From: a virus
Strand: one strand, 5' to 3'
Virus record (IMG/VR): IMGVR_UViG_3300036820_000006
Span: 1-64,000 of that record
DNA: 64,000 nucleotides
Shown here piece by piece: positions 42,770 through 48,991 of the stretch (positions are counted from its first letter, which is position 1; the number at the start of each line of letters is the position of its first letter). The notes beneath the pieces are model-generated. The model searched no databases, had not been told where the DNA came from, and saw nothing but the letters and a program-made list of their open reading frames with translations. A program made the translations under genes and the position numbers.

Positions 42770-43579
42770 ATGGCATTGAAGCGACTTTACACTGCTCTAC
42801 GCGATTCACTTGATCCGCGTGATAGAGTGCTGCCTCAACCCGCATCTCTTATGTCACCTTTGCCTACTGTGCCTAATGTGAGCTTAGCGCAATGGCTGGG
42901 GACTGTGAAGGACCAAGGAGCTACCGGGAGCTGCACGGCGCAAGCAGGCACGGGCATTTTAGAATGGCATTACAACCGCTTTAAATCTCAATCTCTGGCA
43001 TTCTCACCACAATTCCTGTATCGTGCCGAGCGGATTGTTGAGGGCGATGTCACGATGGATGGCGGCGCACAGTCTCGCACTATGATGAAAGTGCTGTGCC
43101 AGTATGGGACCTGTTTAGAAAGTAGCGATCCTTACAATGGGAATACCGGTTGGCAGCAGCCTACTACTCTAGCGCAACTAGCAGAAGCGCGTGGCTATCG
43201 CATGGGCGCTTATCATCGCGTCAGTGATCTTGAAACATTGAAAGGCGTGCTCAGGTCCGGTTATGTGTCCTCACTCGCTATTGAGGTTTACGAAAGCTTT
43301 GAGACGCAGCTGGTAGCGGAAACCGGTACTGTGCCAGTACCCGCTAAAAGTGAGCAGTTCCTTGGCGGCCATGAGGTTTATTGCTATGGCTATGACGATG
43401 TGCGCAGCGTGCTGCTATGCCGAAATTCGTGGGGACTGGACTGGGGCGCGGCTGGAGACTTCACTCTTCCGTATGGCTATTGGTCAGCGGGCTATGTGAT
43501 GGATTCGTGGTGCTGTCATTTTGGGTCTCCTTGGAAGCTAGCGCCGTCGCTAGCGAACCTACCCAACCAGCACCCATAG
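42770..43579 (+). CDS. papain-family (C1A) cysteine protease
   Basis: A 269-residue protein with all key papain-family residues. Gln49 and the nucleophile Cys55 lie in TVKDQGATGSCTAQAG. His201 is in LGGHEVYCYGYDD, and Asn219 is in RNSWGLDWG, followed by a glycine-rich end (AAGDFTLPYGYWSAGYVMDS). There is no signal peptide and no long inhibitory propeptide (about 45 residues precede the active-site block). Its leader consists of the 7-bp repeats. Phage C1A proteases are known but uncommon; targets could be phage, host or self-defence proteins. Confidence 0.85.
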   Translation: MALKRLYTALRDSLDPRDRVLPQPASLMSPLPTVPNVSLAQWLGTVKDQGATGSCTAQAGTGILEWHYNRFKSQSLAFSPQFLYRAERIVEGDVTMDGGAQSRTMMKVLCQYGTCLESSDPYNGNTGWQQPTTLAQLAEARGYRMGAYHRVSDLETLKGVLRSGYVSSLAIEVYESFETQLVAETGTVPVPAKSEQFLGGHEVYCYGYDDVRSVLLCRNSWGLDWGAAGDFTLPYGYWSAGYVMDSWCCHFGSPWKLAPSLANLPNQHP

Positions 43580-43859
43580 CTAACTTATCTATCTCCTGTG
43601 CAGGCATGCTCTGGCTCACTGCTTTCGCAGCAGCATCAGCTTTCATACGTGACAACCATTGCTGAGCCGCTTTGATGACGCACGCATCGCTGCAAGCATC
43701 GGTGGCCAGTATGCGGTTATAATGATAGCCATGAGGCTCCGCACCCTCCCATGGCACCACCTCAAAGCCAACTCCAGTTGAATAAACAGTGAACCAGTGA
43801 TTAGTTTCTTTCTTGATGGCATCGCAGATGCCACAAAATGTGGTTGGTTTGGTTGGCAT
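43461..43859 (-). CDS. hypothetical Cys/His protein
   Basis: A 132-residue protein with a strong AAAAGGAG site 5 bases before its ATG. The N-terminus holds FCGICDAI (residues 8-15) and a later TDACSDACVIKAAQQW, a possible metal site. Its last 119 bases overlap the 3' end of the convergent protease gene. It closes the leftward small-gene operon. Not recognised. Confidence 0.6.
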   Translation of the reverse strand: MPTKPTTFCGICDAIKKETNHWFTVYSTGVGFEVVPWEGAEPHGYHYNRILATDACSDACVIKAAQQWLSRMKADAAAKAVSQSMPAQEIDKLAMGAGWVGSLATALASKETQNDSTTNPSHSPLTNSHTEE

Positions 43860-43902
43860 GGCAACTCCTTTTGGTTTATTTAAATTAGATAGAATCGCTC
43901 AC

Positions 43903-44127
43903 TTAGTGGGCCTCCGATTTGGCCTTAGGTTTATAGGAATGCGCAGGAATTAGGCGGCTGACAATGAGCGCAAACGTTGCAAGCAGGAGCGCACATTGAC
44001 CTCCAGTAGACAGCGGCAAGCCGACCTCGAACCATGCTGACCCGGCGAACCAAATGAAGGCCACCATGCTCATACAAACCCCACTGACTACAAGCACCAT
44101 TCCAATCGCTAGCAGTATCTTCTTCAT
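43903..44127 (-). CDS. small membrane protein
   Basis: A 74-residue protein with two membrane segments (LLAIGMVLVVSGVCMSMVAF and QCALLLATFALIVSRLI) and a Lys-rich end (HSYKPKAKSEAH). A GAGGAGATGAGG ribosome site precedes the ATG. Small double-span proteins in this type of early operon may alter the host membrane or exclude rival phages; that is inference. Confidence 0.65.
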   Translation of the reverse strand: MKKILLAIGMVLVVSGVCMSMVAFIWFAGSAWFEVGLPLSTGGQCALLLATFALIVSRLIPAHSYKPKAKSEAH

Positions 44128-44177
44128 TCCTCATCTCCTCGCTCACCGGTTTTGAAATTCAGGGAAAAGCGGCTTGT

Positions 44178-44372
44178 CTACCTTTCGACTATTTCCCAGT
44201 CATCGGCAAGTAGGTCGAAGCCGTCTAGAATGTGCTCGCCACCGTCAGCGCATCCGATGGCGAGGAAGAACCACGGCACTCCACTCGACATCCAGACCTT
44301 GCCAGCATACTTAGCACGCTGCACCGAATGGCCATCTTTGCACCATTCCACCGCTTGTCTAATATCCGCCAT
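44178..44372 (-). CDS. DUF2829/Tad2-like small protein
   Basis: A 64-residue protein from ATG 44372 (a TTG two codons earlier is also possible). It follows the DUF2829 pattern: an N-terminal helix with AVEWCKDGHSVQRAKYAGKV, a central strand pair, and the end GFDLLADDWEIVER, matching the family's LAEDWEIVE signature. DUF2829 proteins include Tad2, which binds gcADPR signals and blocks Thoeris defence. It is shorter than typical Tad2, so a simpler homologue or a paralogue of other role is possible. Confidence 0.55.
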   Translation of the reverse strand: MADIRQAVEWCKDGHSVQRAKYAGKVWMSSGVPWFFLAIGCADGGEHILDGFDLLADDWEIVER

Positions 44373-44394
44373 TCTCAACCGCCTCTTTCTGTTT

Positions 44395-44598
44395 TCAATC
44401 TGACTTAGGTCTACCGTCTACAGGCAGGGCGCGTCCTTGTCGCTCTACTACGCGGCGCACTAAATCCAACATGCTAAGTACATCTTCAACGTCCTCGCGC
44501 GAGAAGGTTCCCCCAATGTCAATAGAGACCGATCCAGCAGTGAATCCCGTAGACTTGACGCCCGCTCGCACAATGAATAGTTCTGGCATCTCGCTCAC
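44395..44598 (-). CDS. hypothetical 67-residue protein
   Basis: A GTG-started, 67-residue protein (PELFIVRAGVKSTGFTAGSV; DVLSMLDLVRRVVERQG). It is preceded by AGGAGGG, and its start overlaps the preceding stop by 4 bases. It has a compact beta-then-helix build. No recognised family. Confidence 0.6.
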   Translation of the reverse strand: MSEMPELFIVRAGVKSTGFTAGSVSIDIGGTFSREDVEDVLSMLDLVRRVVERQGRALPVDGRPKSD

Positions 44599-44819
44599 TT
44601 CATCCCTCCTGATGCAGCCCCGCCCTTGGGTTCAGGGGGTTTTGCGGCGATTTCGGGTGGAGTGTCGAGAAAGCACACCAATAGGAGACCAATCGTGCTG
44701 AGCACTATGCAGGTAAAAGCTCCAACAGCCGAGTCCCACTTGTGGATTCCAGCTTCATACCCGCATGCCCACTCGCTAACAAACGTGATGATGAGCAAAT
44801 AAACCCACAAAGCTCTCAT
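44595..44819 (-). CDS. small membrane protein
   Basis: A 74-residue protein with an N-terminal hydrophobic helix (ALWVYLLIITFVSEWACGY) and a second one (FTCIVLSTIGLLLVCFL), then a Pro/Gly-rich tail. It is coupled at both ends by 4-base overlaps, so it is part of the operon. Function unknown. Confidence 0.65.
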   Translation of the reverse strand: MRALWVYLLIITFVSEWACGYEAGIHKWDSAVGAFTCIVLSTIGLLLVCFLDTPPEIAAKPPEPKGGAASGGMK

Positions 44820-45595
44820 TTCCGGCCGCCTTGATCTGTATTCCCCTGAGACTGAACCGAATCACGTTTCACAATCTTGCCGCAGCGGATGCAAGTGCGC
44901 GTTAGATCGCCGGATGCATTGGATACTGCCACTCCGCCACATACGCACCGTGGCCATACATCTGGATTCCCCTGAGACTGAACTTCACGGAGACGGGAGA
45001 GCACTGCCCTCAAGGCAGCATTCCAAGCTGATCGCCAAAGGATGTTGCTCGTCTCATCTCCTAAACTGTTGATGATCCTCTCTAGCTCTTCCTCTACTAG
45101 AAGGGGCTTGGAGGGGGGAGCGAGTTTGGCTTCGGCGGCTTCGGCACGGGCATTACGCCAAGTGCCTAGAACATCCGTTCCGCGTAAGCCTATCTCGAAT
45201 AGATGCACCGCCTGTTTCATGATCCATTTTGTGTGCGAAGCCCGCTCCGTATCCCGTTCCTTCTCTGCCTGTGCCAGCGACTCGTTCGCTGCCTGGAGTT
45301 GGGCCACCAACTCAGCCACTTCGGTATCCCGGGCATAGTACCCCCGCCTTGCTCCAGCTACAAAAATCTCGTCTGGTTCCTGACCGCCTCCATCGTCGAT
45401 GCACACTTGCCGAAGCCATTCGTTGAATCCTGAAGGCTTAGGCACGGCAGGAGCATTTCTACAGCCTTCTGTGGTGCAGAAGGGTTTGGGCGGCGCGAAG
45501 TTTGGATATCCGCACTGGTCGCATTCAGGCAATTCAGCCGAATTTGCCGATTTCAAGGCTGGTAGCTCAGGGGCGCACCCTTTGGGTTCAGGCAT
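44816..45595 (-). CDS. Cys-rich coiled-coil protein
   Basis: A 259-residue protein; the ATG at 45595 is chosen for the GAGGAG site just upstream. An N-terminal zinc ribbon-like part (CDQCGYPNFAPPKPFCTTEGC) is followed by a coiled coil (VAELVAQLQAANESLAQAEK). A C-terminal second ribbon (PRCVCGGVAVS...TCIRCGKIV) comes next, with a repeated QSQGN motif. It resembles phage Ead/Ea22-type mosaic proteins in general style. It starts inside the preceding small gene's end (8-base overlap). Confidence 0.6.
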   Translation of the reverse strand: MPEPKGCAPELPALKSANSAELPECDQCGYPNFAPPKPFCTTEGCRNAPAVPKPSGFNEWLRQVCIDDGGGQEPDEIFVAGARRGYYARDTEVAELVAQLQAANESLAQAEKERDTERASHTKWIMKQAVHLFEIGLRGTDVLGTWRNARAEAAEAKLAPPSKPLLVEEELERIINSLGDETSNILWRSAWNAALRAVLSRLREVQSQGNPDVWPRCVCGGVAVSNASGDLTRTCIRCGKIVKRDSVQSQGNTDQGGRK

Positions 45596-45731
45596 TGGAC
45601 TTCTCCTCTGGCTTGGCTTCTGATGCCCACGCGAGGATGCCAAGGAGATTACCCCAGCACTGCCGACACAATTTCCACGCCAATCCTTTGCGCCGGTACG
45701 CTCGATTGCAACCACCGTCATTGCATTTCAT
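45588..45731 (-). CDS. 47-residue Cys-containing peptide
   Basis: A short frame with a GGAGG ribosome site 8 bases before its ATG (45731). It encodes MKCNDGGCNRAYRRKGLAWK, then a CRQC pair (residues 22-25). Four cysteines suggest a small zinc finger. It ends 8 bases inside the next gene, as elsewhere in this operon. Confidence 0.55.
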   Translation of the reverse strand: MKCNDGGCNRAYRRKGLAWKLCRQCWGNLLGILAWASEAKPEEKSNA

Positions 45732-45788
45732 TTACTTTTCCTCCTCATCTGGTAGGGCTGCTGGGCTACATCCATACAGCCCAATCCA

Positions 45789-45929
45789 TTACGCCTTGTC
45801 GATACTAGTTTTGAAAATGTCAAGATGTTCCCGAAACTGGGCCGAAGTAATTCGGCTGTCGCGCAAATCGGCTAATTCCATCAGTAATATGAGGACTTCT
45901 GAGAATAGCTGTTTAGTCTTGGGGTCCAT
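45789..45929 (-). CDS. 46-residue helical peptide
   Basis: Preceded by GGGAGGAGG. Encodes MDPKTKQLFSEVLILLMELA, then DLRDSRITSAQFREHLDIFK, a two-helix peptide. It overlaps the end of the upstream gene by 17 bases. Typical of tightly packed phage early operons; function unknown. Confidence 0.55.
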   Translation of the reverse strand: MDPKTKQLFSEVLILLMELADLRDSRITSAQFREHLDIFKTSIDKA

Positions 45930-46680
45930 TTGATTCACCTCCTCCCTCGCGCGGTTCCTGTGGGCCGAGAGCGGCTACTTCGGGAATTGGCGGAAGCTTA
46001 TCGAGGTCTAAGCCATACTTCGCGGCTATCGTCTCATTCATCTTTCGCAACTGTTCGTCCTTGAAGTCAGGCAGGCGTCCGTTTTCAGCCTGTTCCCCGG
46101 ATGGGGGCGCGGGAATAGTTTTATTCCACTGGGCGCAAATCCAATCGGCCACCTCTGAGTCTTCACATTCCGCGATGGTATGGCCATTGGCAAAGACGGC
46201 GAACCCGTCGGATTGAAAAGTTCCGTTGATCGCAAGCCCGTAACTCGCTCGACCGGGATACATCTTGTGAGCCTGATGGTCATCACTCAGGGCCGCAGCT
46301 TCGGGACCAAGCTTGATTTCCGCTTGCTGCAACCGTTTCCGAAGATCATTGCAAATCTCAATCTGAGACTGAAGCGCAACTTGAAGGTCGCGATAGGAAC
46401 CGCAGTGAAGCGCAATATCAGCTTCTCGTGCATCGGCGAAATCCTTCAATTTAGCCGGGTCCACAGGTTGCAGGGCCGCAGCTTCGGGTGTGCTGGCCGG
46501 GTATGAAATAGATGGGTCAGCGAGGTAGCTTTCGCATAGGCAATAACAGCAACCTCTAGAACCGTCCGATTTCATATTGCAGCAATGCGCCACTCTTGTG
46601 TGATGGCACACATCACAAGGCACTAAATCTTCAAATGTGGGTACGCGCCCCACTTGCTTTCCCCCTTCTGCGCTGTTCAT
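45913..46680 (-). CDS. Cys-rich mosaic hypothetical protein
   Basis: A 255-residue protein with GAAGGAGA before its ATG. An N-terminal Cys/His cluster (CDVCHHTRVAHCCNM, CCYCLCESYL) suggests zinc binding. It is followed by a helical part (QVALQSQIEICNDLRKRLQQ) and a segment resembling phage mosaic proteins (GFAVFANGHTIAECEDSEVA, then DWICAQWN). Such proteins are built of exchangeable modules. Role unknown. Confidence 0.6.
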   Translation of the reverse strand: MNSAEGGKQVGRVPTFEDLVPCDVCHHTRVAHCCNMKSDGSRGCCYCLCESYLADPSISYPASTPEAAALQPVDPAKLKDFADAREADIALHCGSYRDLQVALQSQIEICNDLRKRLQQAEIKLGPEAAALSDDHQAHKMYPGRASYGLAINGTFQSDGFAVFANGHTIAECEDSEVADWICAQWNKTIPAPPSGEQAENGRLPDFKDEQLRKMNETIAAKYGLDLDKLPPIPEVAALGPQEPREGGGESNGPQD

Positions 46681-47039
46681 AAGGTCTCCTTCGCACGCAA
46701 TAGACGATCTATCTCAGCAGCAATAAGAGCGCCCGCTTTGGCGAGATTGCGAATAGGATCGGGTGAAGGTTTCCACCACTTCTCGTCCCACGGCCACCAG
46801 CCCTCGTTGTCGGCTCCGGGCACCTCATGGTCACTTACAATCTCCAGTGCGTGGGCGGCATAGGTAACCGCAGCTCCGATCATCTCTCCCGTGATGTGCT
46901 CGTCGTCGTGCTCCGGCGTCCATCCTTCGGCGCATATCTGTCGTCTACGCTCTGCTGCGATAAGTTCAGCACCATCCATCGTCATCTCCAATTTCTCCTG
47001 CTCTCCTACATTCCGGGGTACAGAGGGGTCAAAAGTCAT
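46677..47039 (-). CDS. conserved phage protein with WWPWD motif
   Basis: A 120-residue protein with GAGGAGAG before the ATG. It matches a protein family frequent in phages and prophages: AELIAAERRRQICAEGWTPE, HDDEH, then EGWWPWDEKWWKP and RNLAKAGALIAAEIDRLLR. The function of this family is not established to my knowledge. Overlaps the next gene by 4 bases. Confidence 0.7.
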   Translation of the reverse strand: MTFDPSVPRNVGEQEKLEMTMDGAELIAAERRRQICAEGWTPEHDDEHITGEMIGAAVTYAAHALEIVSDHEVPGADNEGWWPWDEKWWKPSPDPIRNLAKAGALIAAEIDRLLRAKETL

Positions 47040-47071
47040 AGGTGCTCTCCTCTGAAATCAGAACTACGGCC

Positions 47072-47377
47072 CTACTTGGGGTCAGGTTTGACGGGCATAC
47101 CGAGGCGTTCCCTCAACTCGTCTTTGTCAATATCTGCACACGCTTTTCGATATTCCGCATCGGTAAGCCATAGCAGCCAGTCGGGCCAACCCTTCAGCTT
47201 GCCAGAGCCATACTTCCAGTCATGAATCCACTCAGAGAATGTCCGTCGCCTGAAGCATCTCTCTAGCAACCGAACGCCCATAAGAATCACTACGTCGGGC
47301 GCATTCAACTCAATCAGCCGTTTCAGCCGGTCTCTCCTGATTCCATAGAGACTCCGTTCCACTATCAACTTACTCAT
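47072..47377 (-). CDS. hypothetical basic protein
   Basis: A 101-residue protein with AAAGGAGAAAG before its ATG. It is basic and helical (LYGIRRDRLKRLIELNAPDV; LLERCFRRRTFSEWIHDWKY) with a Trp-rich centre. Its start overlaps the end of the upstream 52-residue frame by 8 bases. Unrecognised. Confidence 0.6.
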   Translation of the reverse strand: MSKLIVERSLYGIRRDRLKRLIELNAPDVVILMGVRLLERCFRRRTFSEWIHDWKYGSGKLKGWPDWLLWLTDAEYRKACADIDKDELRERLGMPVKPDPK

Positions 47378-47528
47378 GGCTTTCTCCTTTCGGTGCGCTG
47401 AGGGCGTCGTAGCGGCGGATTATGGGGGCAGCCTTACTTTGCGCTTCCCTAAACTCGCCCATCGTAATTACATCTTGATATCCCCTCAGCGCTTCTACGG
47501 CTTCGCGGAGGAGGTCAGGCTTGACCAC
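47370..47528 (-). CDS. 52-residue frame, probably the second half of a TGA-split gene
   Basis: A GTG start at 47528 is possible but has no ribosome site. The product is a helical peptide (KPDLLREAVEALRGYQDVIT; RREAQSK-type helix). It is in the same frame as the frame ending at 47544, with only a TGA and five codons between, so the pair may be one gene interrupted by a stop. Confidence 0.45.
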   Translation of the reverse strand: MVKPDLLREAVEALRGYQDVITMGEFREAQSKAAPIIRRYDALSAPKGESHE

Positions 47529-47543
47529 ATCAGAGGCGGCTTC

Positions 47544-47690
47544 TCAAGCGTCTAACAATGGAATCATTACGAGTTGCGGATGAACGCAGATCGTGCGGTT
47601 CTCACTAGAAGCAGATGTCACTCCCTTGCGCAATGCTGTTATCAGCTCCGGTGACAACTCGGGCCGCTGGTCCTGCTTTCCATCACTCAT
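47544..47690 (-). CDS. 48-residue frame, probably the first half of a TGA-split gene
   Basis: Starts at ATG 47690 after AAGGTGAG. Encodes SDGKQDQRPELSPELITALR, then ENRTICVHPQLVMIPLLDA and TGA. The reading frame stays open past the stop into the 52-residue frame, giving a combined length of about 105 residues. Confidence 0.5.
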   Translation of the reverse strand: MSDGKQDQRPELSPELITALRKGVTSASSENRTICVHPQLVMIPLLDA

Positions 47691-47693
47691 GGC

Positions 47694-48053
47694 TCACCTT
47701 CTTTCCCGATGAGACTTTCTGGCGTTCAAGTGTTGCGCGCAGAAATCGCGACGGGATGCGAAGATGAACGAATCCGTCCTTGAAAGAGTTGTGACCCACC
47801 TCGGTCGGCAGTCCATGCGTGCGCACAACACCTTCATGCCGAGCCTGCCCGCTGCCAGCGTGAGCGCGTTCTTGATGCTCATGGGCGGAATGAAAACTTC
47901 CTTGGTCTGAGGATCATAATGCAAATGCTCACGCCATGTGCGCTTGCGATAAGCATCGTAAGATTCTTGGTCTTCCTTTTCGGTTTCGTGGTAACGAGAC
48001 TGCGAATAAGGTGATACTCCTTCAAGCTCGACGGTTGCGATGCGAACGGACAT
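47694..48053 (-). CDS. conserved-looking phage protein with probable frameshift
   Basis: A GGGAG site precedes the ATG. The first 74 residues look like a real phage family (ATVELEGVSPYSQSRYHETE; AYRKRTWREHLHYDP; IPPMSIKNALTLAAGRLGMK). After this the frame becomes Cys/Arg-rich and unconvincing. A shift of one base near 47826-47832 gives a better end (VVRTHGLPTEVGHNSFKDGF, VHLRIPSRFLRATLERQK) that stops at 47683 and overlaps the next ATG in the usual way. I infer a single lost base. Confidence 0.6.
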   Translation of the reverse strand: MSVRIATVELEGVSPYSQSRYHETEKEDQESYDAYRKRTWREHLHYDPQTKEVFIPPMSIKNALTLAAGRLGMKVLCARMDCRPRWVTTLSRTDSFIFASRRDFCAQHLNARKSHRERR

Positions 48054-48090
48054 TGAAATTCTCCCTTGGATTTGAGTTTGAGTTATGAAA

Positions 48091-48273
48091 ACGTTACGTT
48101 ACATTACATCAAGCAGCGCGAAGTTGAGACACGATGCAGCACGCAGCAGAACGTTACAGGACGCAACGTAGCGCTGCACTGTGATGCCCCATGACGCGTT
48201 GCGAAACGACGCCCAACAGCACAGAATGCTGCGACATGCGGCGTTACGTAGCGACACGGAACGTTACGCAATC
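48091..48273. repeat. 5-bp-phased purine-C array A
   Basis: From 48091 the dinucleotide at every fifth base is AC or GC in 29 of 37 consecutive positions, and its first base is a purine in all 37. The third base of the unit is G in about 26 of 36. The consensus is RCGNN (for example ACGTT ACGTT ACATT). It fills the gap between two leftward genes and has no coding explanation. Related arrays lie at 48822 and 57007. Confidence 0.8.
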
Positions 48274-48284
48274 TCTAGCAAGCT

Positions 48285-48791
48285 TTACTCTTGAATGGCC
48301 TTGGACCCGAAAAGTTTCAGTGTCTCATCCATCGGCAGTGGACGAGTACGATTGCCAACCGCATCAGCGATCACCTTCTGCGTGCGCTCAGTAGCGCCCT
48401 TCTGGATGAACTGCAGAATCGTCAGCGAGGTATTGTGTTGCAGCTTTGACTGTGCGCTGAGCGAGTCGTAATCGACTGCCTGCAACCGGCGCGATGCACG
48501 CTTGGCTGCCTTGCTGAGCTTGCGCAAGTCCGCAGTGCTTAGACTGGGAACTTCTTCATTGGGCACTAGCCGTACGCCTCGGCCCCAGTCCACCACAAAC
48601 ACCATGCCTTGTTCACTGAGCAGCTTATTAGTTGATGTGGTAAGGACGTTGCGTCGATGCCGCACATCACACCCACACAGGGCGTTCAGCTCGGTATACG
48701 TTACGGTCTCTCCCGGTTTGGCCTCGGCAAGCCGACGCAGAGCGATAGTAGTCTCAACCGCGAGATTACCCTTGATTGGAATATACGGCAT
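48285..48791 (-). CDS. hypothetical winged-helix-like early protein
   Basis: A 168-residue protein with AAAGGGAGA before the ATG. The N-terminal part (GETVTYTELNALCGCDVRHR, then FVVDWGRGVRLVPNEE) looks like a small winged helix with a wing strand. The C-terminal half is helical (KAAKRASRRLQAVDYDSLSA). It is the first gene after the strong promoter at 48935, preceded by array B in its leader. It may bind these arrays, which is speculative. Confidence 0.55.
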   Translation of the reverse strand: MPYIPIKGNLAVETTIALRRLAEAKPGETVTYTELNALCGCDVRHRRNVLTTSTNKLLSEQGMVFVVDWGRGVRLVPNEEVPSLSTADLRKLSKAAKRASRRLQAVDYDSLSAQSKLQHNTSLTILQFIQKGATERTQKVIADAVGNRTRPLPMDETLKLFGSKAIQE

Positions 48792-48821
48792 TCAGAATCT
48801 CCCTTTCTGATGATGCCAGTA

Positions 48822-48921
48822 ACAGTTCGGTACGGTACGTCACGTGACATGAAGGTGCGTTACGGGACATCACCTCACGGGACGGGACGATGCGGCGCGT
48901 AACAAAAAGATATGCAACATT
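48822..48921. repeat. 5-bp-phased purine-C array B
   Basis: Twenty consecutive 5-bp units; AC or GC occupies the phased position in 16, and a purine starts 19. Examples: ACGGT ACGTC ACGTG ACATG, then ACGGG ACGGG ACGAT. It lies wholly between the promoter at 48935 and the start codon at 48791, so it would be transcribed as the 5' leader. Confidence 0.8.
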
Positions 48922-48934
48922 CACGCCATCTACC

Positions 48935-48975
48935 GTTATACACATATAGCCACGAATCTGTCAACATATATGTGT
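48935..48975 (-). promoter_or_regulatory. strong early promoter with inverted-repeat operator
   Basis: On the minus strand TTGACA (48964-48959), 18 bases, TATAAC (48940-48935). A perfect 9-bp inverted repeat, ACACATATA (48940-48948) with TATATGTGT (48967-48975), brackets the -35 box. This is a good sigma-70-type promoter with an operator-like palindrome. It would drive the small-gene operon running to 43461. Confidence 0.7.
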
Positions 48976-48991
48976 GTACCAAATCGATGCT

